19,852 nt of DNA, from positions 1 to 19,852 of the forward strand of contig CAKUJN010000038.1 of assembly GCA_934661735.1 (NCBI GenBank), written 5' to 3'. Both the position numbers and the translations under genes were made by a program. The notes under the pieces are model-generated. The model saw nothing but the letters and a program-made list of their open reading frames with translations, ran no database searches and had not been told where the DNA came from. This document shows, one piece after another, positions 6,152 to 13,942 of this stretch (position 1 is the first letter of the stretch; every line of letters starts with the position of its first letter). Source of the stretch: an uncultured Oscillospiraceae bacterium. Lineage in GTDB: Bacteria > Bacillota > Clostridia > Oscillospirales > Oscillospiraceae.

Positions 6152-6879
6152 GTTCCGTTCACCTCCAGACGATTGCAGCCGGAAACCGTGTCGGCCAGAA
6201 TCTGCGGATACAGCGCGTCCACCGTGCCGCGTCCGGCAATCTGCCCGTTTGCCACCAGAATGATCTCGTCGGCCAGACGGATGATGCGCTCCTGATGGGA
6301 AATGATGATCAGCGTGCTTTTGCGCCGGTCGTGGATGGCCTGGAACGTCTCGGTCAGGCGGGCGAACGACCATAGGTCGATGCCGGCCTCCGGCTCGTCG
6401 AAGATCATCAGACTTGCGTTGCGCGCCAGAATGGTTGCGATTTCAATGCGCTTGACCTCGCCGCCGGAGAGGCTGGTGTCCACATCGCGGCCCAGATAGT
6501 CGCGTGCGCACAGGCCCACCTGCGTCAGATAGCTGCACGCCTCGTCGTGGCTGAGGCTCCGGCCCGCCGCAATGGTCAGCAGGTCCGACACCTTCATGCC
6601 CTTGAAGCGCGGCGGCTGCTGAAAGCCGTAGGAGATGCCGCGGCGCGCGCGCTCGGTCACGTTCAGGTGTGTGATGTCCTCGCCGTTCCAGAAAATCTGA
6701 CCGGCGGTCGGCTGTGCCAGACCCATCACCGTCTTTGCAAGCGTCGTCTTGCCGCCGCCGTTCGGGCCGGTGACGACGACAAACGACTGATCCGCCACCG
6801 TCAGAGAGATGTCCTTGAGAATTTCCGCCTTGCCGTTTTCATCATTCGCCGTCAGGCAGAGATTTTTTAATTCCAGCAT
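6145..6879 (-). CDS. sufC: SufC, Fe-S assembly ABC-type ATPase
   Basis: A 244-residue cytoplasmic ABC ATPase that powers cluster assembly on SufB. Visible motifs are Walker A GPNGGGKTT (38-46), the Q-loop GFQQPP (85-90), the ABC signature LSGGE (137-141), Walker B LMIFDEPEAGID (157-168, catalytic Glu162) and the H-loop His195. The EAGID after Walker B and GFQQP are typical of SufC, which has no membrane partner. Length matches the family (about 245-260). The start is the ATG at 6879, where AAGAGGA precedes by a good distance and MLELKNL matches the family start; a longer frame to 6963 would cross the promoter. It is the first gene of a two-gene operon with its own promoter and terminator. Confidence 0.95.
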   Translation of the reverse strand: MLELKNLCLTANDENGKAEILKDISLTVADQSFVVVTGPNGGGKTTLAKTVMGLAQPTAGQIFWNGEDITHLNVTERARRGISYGFQQPPRFKGMKVSDLLTIAAGRSLSHDEACSYLTQVGLCARDYLGRDVDTSLSGGEVKRIEIATILARNASLMIFDEPEAGIDLWSFARLTETFQAIHDRRKSTLIIISHQERIIRLADEIILVANGQIAGRGTVDALYPQILADTVSGCNRLEVNGTC

Positions 6880-6901
6880 GTATCTGTCCTCTTTTTTCGA
6901 T

Positions 6902-6919
6902 CCGTGCGGCTCCGCACGG
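6902..6919 (-). promoter_or_regulatory. Hairpin in the sufC leader
   Basis: CCGTGCGG (6902-6909) and CCGCACGG (6912-6919) are perfect complements. In the sufCB mRNA the hairpin would lie between the transcription start (about 6928) and the ribosome site (about 6887). A second possible pairing, CGGG with CCCG around AAAAA just upstream, shares bases with this stem, so the two exclude each other. Its role is unknown; it may only stabilise the 5' end. Confidence 0.45.
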
Positions 6920-6934
6920 GTTTTTCCCGCGCAC

Positions 6935-6963
6935 ATTATAGCATATCCTGCAATCCGGCGCAA
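6935..6963 (-). promoter_or_regulatory. Promoter of sufC-sufB
   Basis: On the minus strand TTGCGC (6963-6958) and TATAAT (6940-6935) are 17 bases apart. The -10 is preceded by TGC, giving an extended -10. Transcription would begin near 6928, about 49 bases before the sufC ATG. It points away from the glmU promoter at 7004. Confidence 0.8.
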
Positions 6964-7003
6964 TTCGCCGCGTGCTTTTCGGCAATATTTTTTCCGAAAT
7001 TTC

Positions 7004-7032
7004 TATACAAATACGCGCTTCTCTGCTATAAT
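7004..7032 (+). promoter_or_regulatory. Promoter of the glmU-like gene
   Basis: TATACA (7004-7009) and TATAAT (7027-7032) are exactly 17 bases apart, with a TGC extension before the -10. The leader would be about 33 bases. It probably drives glmU, and perhaps prs, pth and mfd, as no other clear promoter appears until 13808. Confidence 0.82.
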
Positions 7033-7072
7033 ACAGACAGTATGGCCACCGCGTCCGCGGTGAAGAAAGGTT

Positions 7073-8269
7073 GTGAGCGGCTTGTCCGGATTGTCTGCCG
7101 TCGTATTTATACCCGACGATACCGCGAAAACAGGATATCCACGCCCCATGATGCTGCAGAACATCATGGGTACGCCCCTTCTGTCATGGCTTGTCAACTC
7201 TCTGATGGCCGGCGGCGTCGGGCGTTTCTTTTTGGTCTGTCACGAACGCTTCCGCCGCGAGGTGCGCGCCTGTTTCCCCAGCGATGTGGATTTCTGGTGC
7301 CCGTCGGCGGAGACGACCTCCGACCAGCTGCATGTATTTCTCTCCACGGCCGATGAGACCGAGGAGGACATCGTCGTCGTCACGGGGCCGGCCGTTATTC
7401 TGCCGTTTGCCGCCGATGAGGACGCCTTTGCCGACGCGCCCGTCGTCAGTCCCGTCACGTCGGTCAATCGCCAGACGCTGATGGAGGCGCTGGACGACAA
7501 ATTCATCTTTACCGATTTCCTCAAGAGCCACGGCGTGCCGTATACCGACCGCGACGGCGTGTATCCCGTCGGCGGGATGCAGGAGCTGACCGAGTGGCAG
7601 CCGGTGCTGAACCGCGCAAATCTTGAGCGGCTGGCCCGCATGGGCGTGGAAATCTGGGACTACGGCAACACGTACATCGACCCCACCGTCTGCATCGGCG
7701 CGGGGACGGCTGTCCTGCCGGGCACAATCCTGCGCGGACTGACCTCCATCGGCAAAAACTGCACCATCGGCCCGAACAGCTATCTGGAAAACAGCAAGAT
7801 CGGCGACGAGACCGTGGTCAACGCCTCGCAGATTTATAACTCCACCGTCGGCTTTGACGCGCACATCGGTCCGTTTGCCTACATCCGGCCGGGAAGCAGC
7901 GTCGGCAACAGCGTCAAGGTGGGCGACTTCGTCGAGGTCAAGAATTCCAACATCGGCGACGGCACCAAGATTTCGCATCTGACCTATGTCGGCGACAGCG
8001 ACGTGGGCAGAAACGTCAACTTCGGCTGCGGCACGGTCACGGTCAACTATGACCGCGTGAAAAAATTCCGCACGACCATCGGCGACAATTCCTTTATCGG
8101 CTGCAACACCAATCTGGTCGCGCCCGTGACGCTGGGCGACGGTGCGTATACCGCCGCCGGCTCGACAATCACCGACGACGTGCCGGCCATGGCGCTGGCC
8201 GTGGCGCGCGCGCGGCAGACCAACAAAAAGGACTGGGCCGCAAAGCACAAGCTGAAGGAGCCGAAATAA
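7073..8269 (+). CDS. glmU: GlmU-like acetyltransferase with degenerate nucleotidyltransferase domain
   Basis: A 398-residue GlmU homologue (usual length about 455). The C-terminal half (about 200-375) is a left-handed beta-helix of hexapeptide repeats and keeps the glucosamine-1-phosphate acetyltransferase site. Visible are IRPG (Arg272), VEVKNS (Lys290), SHLTYVGD (His302, the expected base) and VNYD (Asn325-Tyr326). The N-terminal half should make UDP-GlcNAc, but lacks the LAAGxGTRM signature. In its place is VVFIPDDTAKTGYPRPM, and the GDxPL site reads TGPAVILP. Only the acetyltransferase activity seems likely; a separate uridylyltransferase would be needed. The start is uncertain. GTG at 7073 lies 2 bases after the purine run AAGAAAGG; the in-frame TTG at 7082 has better spacing (11). 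The gene heads the glmU-prs-pth-mfd cluster. Confidence 0.88.
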   Translation: MSGLSGLSAVVFIPDDTAKTGYPRPMMLQNIMGTPLLSWLVNSLMAGGVGRFFLVCHERFRREVRACFPSDVDFWCPSAETTSDQLHVFLSTADETEEDIVVVTGPAVILPFAADEDAFADAPVVSPVTSVNRQTLMEALDDKFIFTDFLKSHGVPYTDRDGVYPVGGMQELTEWQPVLNRANLERLARMGVEIWDYGNTYIDPTVCIGAGTAVLPGTILRGLTSIGKNCTIGPNSYLENSKIGDETVVNASQIYNSTVGFDAHIGPFAYIRPGSSVGNSVKVGDFVEVKNSNIGDGTKISHLTYVGDSDVGRNVNFGCGTVTVNYDRVKKFRTTIGDNSFIGCNTNLVAPVTLGDGAYTAAGSTITDDVPAMALAVARARQTNKKDWAAKHKLKEPK

Positions 8270-8372
8270 TTTTGTACCACCGCTCCGGAGGGAGCTTTGG
8301 ATAAGCTGAACAGGGGAGTCCCTGAAGAAATGGCCCCCGGCCTTCGGCGGATGCTCTGCCTCGGTTGTGCGG

Positions 8373-8423
8373 TTTGAAAAGCCTGAAATACATACAGAAT
8401 ACAGAATTTCTTTGCTTTTCAAA
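8373..8423 (+). other. Long stem-loop between glmU and prs
   Basis: TTTGAAAAGC (8373-8382) is an exact complement of GCTTTTCAAA (8414-8423). Inside it GAAAT (8385-8389) pairs with ATTTC (8406-8410), giving a two-part stem with a 16-base loop. No T-run follows, so it is not a classical terminator. It could be a processing site or a stabilising structure in the glmU-prs message. The rest of the 272-base gap holds a possible 26-codon frame and nothing else I can name. Confidence 0.5.
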
Positions 8424-8541
8424 TCCCGACCTGCGTCAGAAGCTCCCGCTGAATGACTCCGTCCGTTTCATCAGAGCCTCCCAGGCAACAGAACATGGCG
8501 TGCCGCATCCGCGCCGCCCGAACAGAAAGAGGTAATTTCAT

Positions 8542-9492
<951 letters not shown>

Positions 9493-9495
9493 TTC

Positions 9496-10098
9496 ATGCT
9501 GTTCTTCAAAAAACCGGCCTGCGACTGGATGATCGTCGGCCTTGGAAATCCTGGCTCCCAGTATGAGAAAACCCGCCACAACGCGGGCTTTCTCGCGCTG
9601 GACCGGCTGGAAAAGCAGCTCGGCATGCCTGCCGAACGGCTCCGGCACAAGGCGCTGTGCGCGCAGGCGGGCTTTGCCGGACAAAAGCTGCTGCTGGTGC
9701 GGCCGCAGACGTTCATGAACGCCTCGGGCCTCGCCGTCCGGCAGGCGGCGGATTTTTACAAAATTCCGCCCGAGCGCATCATCGTGCTGTTTGACGATAT
9801 TTCGCTGCCCGTCGGGCGGCTGCGCGTGCGTCCGTCCGGCTCCGCCGGCGGACACAACGGCATCAAATCGATCATTTCCGCGCTCGGCTCCGACGCGTTC
9901 CCGCGCGTCAAAATCGGTGTGGGCGCAAAGCCGCATCCGGACTATGATCTGGCGGACTGGGTGCTGTCGGTCATTCCGAAAAGCGAGCAGCCGGCCTTCC
10001 AGTCGGCGCTGGGCCACGCCGCCGACGCGGCGCTGTGCCTGATCGAGCACGGTGTGGAAAAGGCGGAGGCCAGATTCAACGGCATGCTGCCGGATTGA
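9496..10098 (+). CDS. pth: Peptidyl-tRNA hydrolase
   Basis: A 200-residue cytoplasmic enzyme that frees tRNA from peptidyl-tRNAs dropped by the ribosome. The family motifs are intact: VGLGNPGSQYEKTRHNAGF with Asn18 and catalytic His28, PQTFMNASG (70-78), FDDISLPVGRLR with the catalytic Asp at about 100, and GSAGGHNG. Length matches the family (185-205). The start is placed at 9496, 3 bases after the prs stop, with no clear ribosome site, so translation is probably coupled to prs. An internal ATG (Met12, at 9529) would give a start closer to the shortest family members, but also lacks a ribosome site. Confidence 0.95.
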   Translation: MLFFKKPACDWMIVGLGNPGSQYEKTRHNAGFLALDRLEKQLGMPAERLRHKALCAQAGFAGQKLLLVRPQTFMNASGLAVRQAADFYKIPPERIIVLFDDISLPVGRLRVRPSGSAGGHNGIKSIISALGSDAFPRVKIGVGAKPHPDYDLADWVLSVIPKSEQPAFQSALGHAADAALCLIEHGVEKAEARFNGMLPD

Positions 10099-10157
10099 GC
10101 GGGCCTGCGCCCGATTCCGCCGCCGGCCAACATACTTCATACATACATGGCATATTA

Positions 10158-10181
10158 CGGTGATAGGACATCCTATCACCG
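10158..10181. promoter_or_regulatory. Perfect palindrome between pth and mfd
   Basis: CGGTGATAGGA (10158-10168) and TCCTATCACCG (10171-10181) are perfect complements separated by only CA. As DNA it is a clean dyad of the kind bound by a dimeric regulator; as RNA it would be a tight hairpin. No T-run follows, so it is not a terminator. It lies 66 bases before the mfd start. I do not recognise the operator family and see no convincing promoter next to it. Confidence 0.5.
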
Positions 10182-10247
10182 CGTTGCCGCTTGCGCGGAT
10201 TTCGCGTTTTCTGATTTTTACTTTTCCGTTTTGTAAGGAGAAAAGCC

Positions 10248-13200
10248 ATGAACATTCTGCTTGAAGCACTGCGCCCCATGCCCGAATACCGCGGGCTGCT
10301 GGAAATGCTGGACGCACGGCAGGCCGCCGCCGTCTCCGGCGTCAGCCAGATCTGCCGCAGTCATCTGATTGCCGCGCTTATGCGCGAAAGCGGCCGTCCG
10401 GCGCTGATTGTCTGTCAGGACGACATGGCCGCGCAGCGGATTCAGGCGGAGCTTGCTGCGTTTCTGGGCGAAAGCGCGCCGGTTCTGCCGTCGCGCGAGC
10501 TGACGTTTTATGACGCGGCGGGCGTCTCCCGCGAGTGGGAGCAGAAGCGTCTGCGTCTGTTATACGGTCTGGCGAGCGGCACGGTGCGGACGCTGATTGC
10601 GTCGGTGGATGCGCTGTGTCTGCGCACGATGCCGCGCGAGGTGCTCTACGGCGCGTGCGTAACGCTCCGCACGGGCGCGGAGTATGATCTGGACGAGCTG
10701 ACCGCACGGCTTACGCGCGCGGGCTACAGCCGCACGTCGCTGGTCGAGGGCGCGGGACAGTTCGCGCTGCGCGGCGGCATTCTGGATGTGTACTCGCCTG
10801 CCTTTGACCAGCCTGTGCGCGCCGAGTTTTTCGGCGACGAGCTGGACGCCATGGGCTTTTTCGACCCCATTACGCAGCGCCGGACGGAAAATACGGACGA
10901 GGCCGTGCTGCTTCCGGTGGCGGAGACCATTGCCGCGCTGCATCCGGACGGCATCGAGGGGCTGTGCGGCGAGCTGGAGGCGCTGATTGCCCGCCAGAAG
11001 CGCCGCAAAACGCCGAACGAGGCGCTGATGCAGACGCTGGCGGCCGATGTGGAACGGCTGCGCAACGGCGCGGCCTTTGCCGCCGCCGACCGCTATGTGT
11101 CGCTGATCTACCCGCAGAAGGTCACGGCGGCAAATTATATTTCTAAGGACGCGGCGGTCTTTTTCTGCGACCACGGTAATCTGGTGCGCGCGGCAAAGGC
11201 GCGCACGGAGGATCTGGGGCTGAGTCTTGATTCGTTTCTGGAAAGCGGAAAGCTGGCCGGCGAGCTGTGCGATTTCATGGACTCGCCGGAGGAGCTGGCC
11301 GAGTGCTTTACACAGAGCGGTGTGATCTATTTTGACTCGTTCCTGTCCGCGCGCTTTCCCGAGTCGCTCCCGCCGAAGCGCATTTTCTCCATCACGGCCA
11401 AGCAGCTGCCGGGCTACGGCGGCAATCTGGAAACGGCCGTGCAGGATCTGAAGCATTATGCAAAAAATGATTTCGGCTGCCTTGTGCTGTGCGGCGGACA
11501 GCGCCGCGGCGAGATTCTGAAGGGAATGCTTGCCGAGCAGGGGGTGGACGCGCTTCTGGCGTTTCCGGCGAAAACGCTGCCGCAGGCGGGACAGATTCTG
11601 CTGACCGACGGAAGCCTTCCGGCGGGGCTGGAATACCCGGAGCTGAAGCTGGCCGTTCTGACCGAGGGACAGCTCATGGCGCGGCAGCCGGCAAAAAAGG
11701 CGCGGCCGAAAAAGGCGACAAACCGCCGGAAGCTGGATTCGTTCACCGATCTGACGCCAGGCGATCTGGTTGTACATGAGCACCACGGCATCGGCCGCTA
11801 TGTCGGCATGGAGCAGATGAAGGTGGACGGCGCGGTCAAGGACTACGTCAAAATCGCCTATCAGGGGACGGATTGTCTCTATGTTCCGGCGACACAGCTG
11901 GATCTGGTCAGCAAATACATCGGCGGCAGCGGCGAGGACGCGCCGGTGCGCCTGAACAAGCTGGGCGGCGACCAGTGGCAGAAGGCCAAGGCCAAGGCCA
12001 AGGCTGCGGCAAAGGACCTTGCCAAAGGGCTGATTCAGCTCTATGCCGCGCGCAAGCGACTGCCGGGCTTTGCGTTTGCGGCGGACTCGCCGTGGCAGCA
12101 GGAGTTTGAGGAGAGCTTTGAATACGCCGAGACAGACGACCAGCTGCGCTGCATCGATGAGATCAAGCATGACATGGAATCGCCCGCGCCGATGGACCGC
12201 CTTTTGTGCGGCGACGTGGGCTTCGGCAAGACCGAGGTCGCGCTGCGCGCGGCCATGAAGTGCATTCTGGACGGCAAGCAGGTCGCCATTCTGGTGCCGA
12301 CCACGGTTCTGGCGCAGCAGCACTATGTGACCGCGACCAGCCGCTTTGGCTCGTTCCCCGTCACGGTGGATGTGCTCTCGCGCTTCCGCACGCCCGCGCA
12401 GCAGAAAAAAACGCTGTTTGATCTGGAAAGCGGAAAGATCGACCTGATCATCGGCACGCACAAGCTTCTGCAAAAGAGTGTCCGCTTCAAGGATCTGGGA
12501 CTTTTGATCATCGACGAGGAGCAGCGCTTCGGCGTGACGCACAAGGAGCGTCTGAAGGAAATTTCCAGAGGCGTGGATGTGCTGACGCTCTCCGCGACGC
12601 CGATCCCGCGGACGCTCAACATGGCGCTTTCGGGGCTGCGCGACATGTCCACCATCGAGGAGCCGCCGCAGGACCGCTATCCGGTGCAGACATTTGTGCT
12701 GGAGCACAACGAGCGGCTGCTGGACGACGCTATCCGCAGGGAGCTGGAGCGCGGCGGGCAGGTCTATTACCTGCACAACCGCATTGAAAATATCGACCGC
12801 TGCGCCGCGCAGCTGAAGGAGCGTCTGCCGGATGCGGAAATTGCCGTGGCACACGGGAAAATGAACGAGGAGCAGCTGGGCGACGTCATGCAGCGCATGG
12901 CCGAGGGCGAGGTTCAGGTGCTGGTGTGCACGACGATCATCGAAACAGGACTGGATATTCCCAACGTCAACACGCTGATCATCGAGGACGCCGACCGGCT
13001 GGGCCTTGCACAGCTGCACCAGCTTCGCGGCCGCGTCGGCCGTTCAAGCCGTCACGCCTACGCCTATCTGACGTTCCGGCGCGGCAAGGTGCTTTCGGAA
13101 ATTGCGGAAAAACGCCTGAGCGCCATCCGCGAATATGCAGAATTCGGCTCCGGCTTCAAAATTGCCATGCGGGACCTTGAAATCCGCGGCGCGGGCGATC

Positions 13201-13763
13201 TGCTTGGCGCGGAGCAGTCAGGCCATATGCTCTCGGTCGGCTATGACATGTATCTCAAGCTTCTGGAGGACGCTGTGCTGGAGGAGCGCGGCGAAAAGGC
13301 CATGCAGGAGCCGGAATGCACCGCCGACCTCAACGTCACGGCCAATATTGCGAAAAGCTACGTCACCTCCGGCGAGCAGCGCATGGACCTCTACCGCCGC
13401 ATGGCGGCTATCCGTACCGAGGCGGACGCCGAGGATCTGCTGGATGAGATTGTCGACCGCTACGGCGACCCGCCCAGGGGCGTCATGAACCTGATTGCCA
13501 TCGCGCTTCTGCGTGCGCGCGCCGCCGCGTGCGGCATCACCGAGATCACGCAGAAGGACGCGTCGGTCATTTTCACGCTGGCCTCCATGGACTTTTCCGC
13601 CATCTCCGCAATCTGCGGCGAGGCGGAATACCGCTCGCGGATCTTCTTTGACGCGGGCAGGTCTCCGGCGCTGACGCTGAAGCTGAAGAAGGGCGAGGAC
13701 GCGCTGAAGGCCGCCGAGGGGCTGGTCAGGCGCTATGCTGCGATGCGCAGTGGAAATTCTTAA
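10248..13763 (+). CDS. mfd: Transcription-repair coupling factor Mfd
   Basis: A 1171-residue DNA translocase that removes RNA polymerase stalled at lesions and recruits UvrA. Domains in order are an N-terminal UvrB-like region (about 1-330), a linker, and the polymerase-interacting domain from about 499 (LTPGDLVVHEHHGIGRYVG). The helicase core follows: Walker A GDVGFGKTE (655-663), DEEQ box (756-759), SATPIPRT, and the RecG-like motif QLRGRVGRS. A C-terminal TRCF domain (about 1010-1140) completes it. Length is as usual for the family (1150-1180). The start is firm: AAGGAG lies 7 bases before the ATG. It is the last gene of the glmU-prs-pth-mfd cluster. No terminator is visible behind it, only a T-rich stretch. 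Confidence 0.98.
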   Translation: MNILLEALRPMPEYRGLLEMLDARQAAAVSGVSQICRSHLIAALMRESGRPALIVCQDDMAAQRIQAELAAFLGESAPVLPSRELTFYDAAGVSREWEQKRLRLLYGLASGTVRTLIASVDALCLRTMPREVLYGACVTLRTGAEYDLDELTARLTRAGYSRTSLVEGAGQFALRGGILDVYSPAFDQPVRAEFFGDELDAMGFFDPITQRRTENTDEAVLLPVAETIAALHPDGIEGLCGELEALIARQKRRKTPNEALMQTLAADVERLRNGAAFAAADRYVSLIYPQKVTAANYISKDAAVFFCDHGNLVRAAKARTEDLGLSLDSFLESGKLAGELCDFMDSPEELAECFTQSGVIYFDSFLSARFPESLPPKRIFSITAKQLPGYGGNLETAVQDLKHYAKNDFGCLVLCGGQRRGEILKGMLAEQGVDALLAFPAKTLPQAGQILLTDGSLPAGLEYPELKLAVLTEGQLMARQPAKKARPKKATNRRKLDSFTDLTPGDLVVHEHHGIGRYVGMEQMKVDGAVKDYVKIAYQGTDCLYVPATQLDLVSKYIGGSGEDAPVRLNKLGGDQWQKAKAKAKAAAKDLAKGLIQLYAARKRLPGFAFAADSPWQQEFEESFEYAETDDQLRCIDEIKHDMESPAPMDRLLCGDVGFGKTEVALRAAMKCILDGKQVAILVPTTVLAQQHYVTATSRFGSFPVTVDVLSRFRTPAQQKKTLFDLESGKIDLIIGTHKLLQKSVRFKDLGLLIIDEEQRFGVTHKERLKEISRGVDVLTLSATPIPRTLNMALSGLRDMSTIEEPPQDRYPVQTFVLEHNERLLDDAIRRELERGGQVYYLHNRIENIDRCAAQLKERLPDAEIAVAHGKMNEEQLGDVMQRMAEGEVQVLVCTTIIETGLDIPNVNTLIIEDADRLGLAQLHQLRGRVGRSSRHAYAYLTFRRGKVLSEIAEKRLSAIREYAEFGSGFKIAMRDLEIRGAGDLLGAEQSGHMLSVGYDMYLKLLEDAVLEERGEKAMQEPECTADLNVTANIAKSYVTSGEQRMDLYRRMAAIRTEADAEDLLDEIVDRYGDPPRGVMNLIAIALLRARAAACGITEITQKDASVIFTLASMDFSAISAICGEAEYRSRIFFDAGRSPALTLKLKKGEDALKAAEGLVRRYAAMRSGNS

Positions 13764-13807
13764 TCATTTTTTCAGATTTTGTTCACCTATTATTGACACT
13801 TCAACCA

Positions 13808-13836
13808 TTGCAAAACACGGCCGGTATCCGTATAAT
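13808..13836 (+). promoter_or_regulatory. Promoter of the VanW-family gene
   Basis: TTGCAA (13808-13813) and a perfect TATAAT (13831-13836) are 17 bases apart. Transcription would begin near 13843. It gives the VanW gene its own transcript, independent of mfd. Confidence 0.75.
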
Positions 13837-13859
13837 ATAGTCACGATACTGTATCTGTC

Positions 13860-13878
13860 GACCGGCAGCATGCCGGTC
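13860..13878 (+). promoter_or_regulatory. Leader hairpin before the VanW ribosome site
   Basis: GACCGGCA (13860-13867) and TGCCGGTC (13871-13878) pair perfectly around a 3-base loop. The stem ends 6 bases before the AGGAGG at 13885. In the mRNA it could keep the ribosome site exposed or act as a 5' stabiliser; no ligand class is recognised. Confidence 0.45.
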
Positions 13879-13884
13879 TGGAAT

Positions 13885-13900
13885 AGGAGGGATTCCTATC
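13885..13900 (+). promoter_or_regulatory. Ribosome site pointing to an ATC start
   Basis: A perfect AGGAGG (13885-13890) lies 7 bases before ATC (13898-13900), which is in frame with the VanW gene. The codons after it read Lys-Lys-Gly-Arg-Phe-Glu-Ser, a natural N-terminus. No ATG, GTG or TTG lies at a fitting distance in this frame. The first in-frame ATG, at 13943, has no ribosome site. Either ATC is used as a rare start, or an ATG has mutated or been misread. Confidence 0.55.
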
Positions 13901-13942
13901 AAAAAAGGAAGATTTGAATCGCCGCGCCGCGGTCAGCAGCCG

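Noticed and set aside
6152..6373. A longer N-terminus for the SufB-like protein
   Set aside because: The extra 74 residues overlap sufC in another frame and look random (Arg/His/Pro/Gly-rich); the ATG at 6151 has a good ribosome site and the usual overlap.
6880..6963. A longer N-terminus for SufC starting at 6963
   Set aside because: It would include the promoter and leader hairpin; MLELKNL at 6879 has a good ribosome site and matches the family start.
10560..13019. An 819-residue minus-strand frame opposite mfd
   Set aside because: Antisense shadow; composition is Arg/Gln/Leu-rich without motifs, while mfd is unmistakable.
13793..13798. TTGACA as the -35 of the VanW promoter
   Set aside because: It is 32 bases from the TATAAT at 13831; TTGCAA at 13808 has the correct 17-base spacing.
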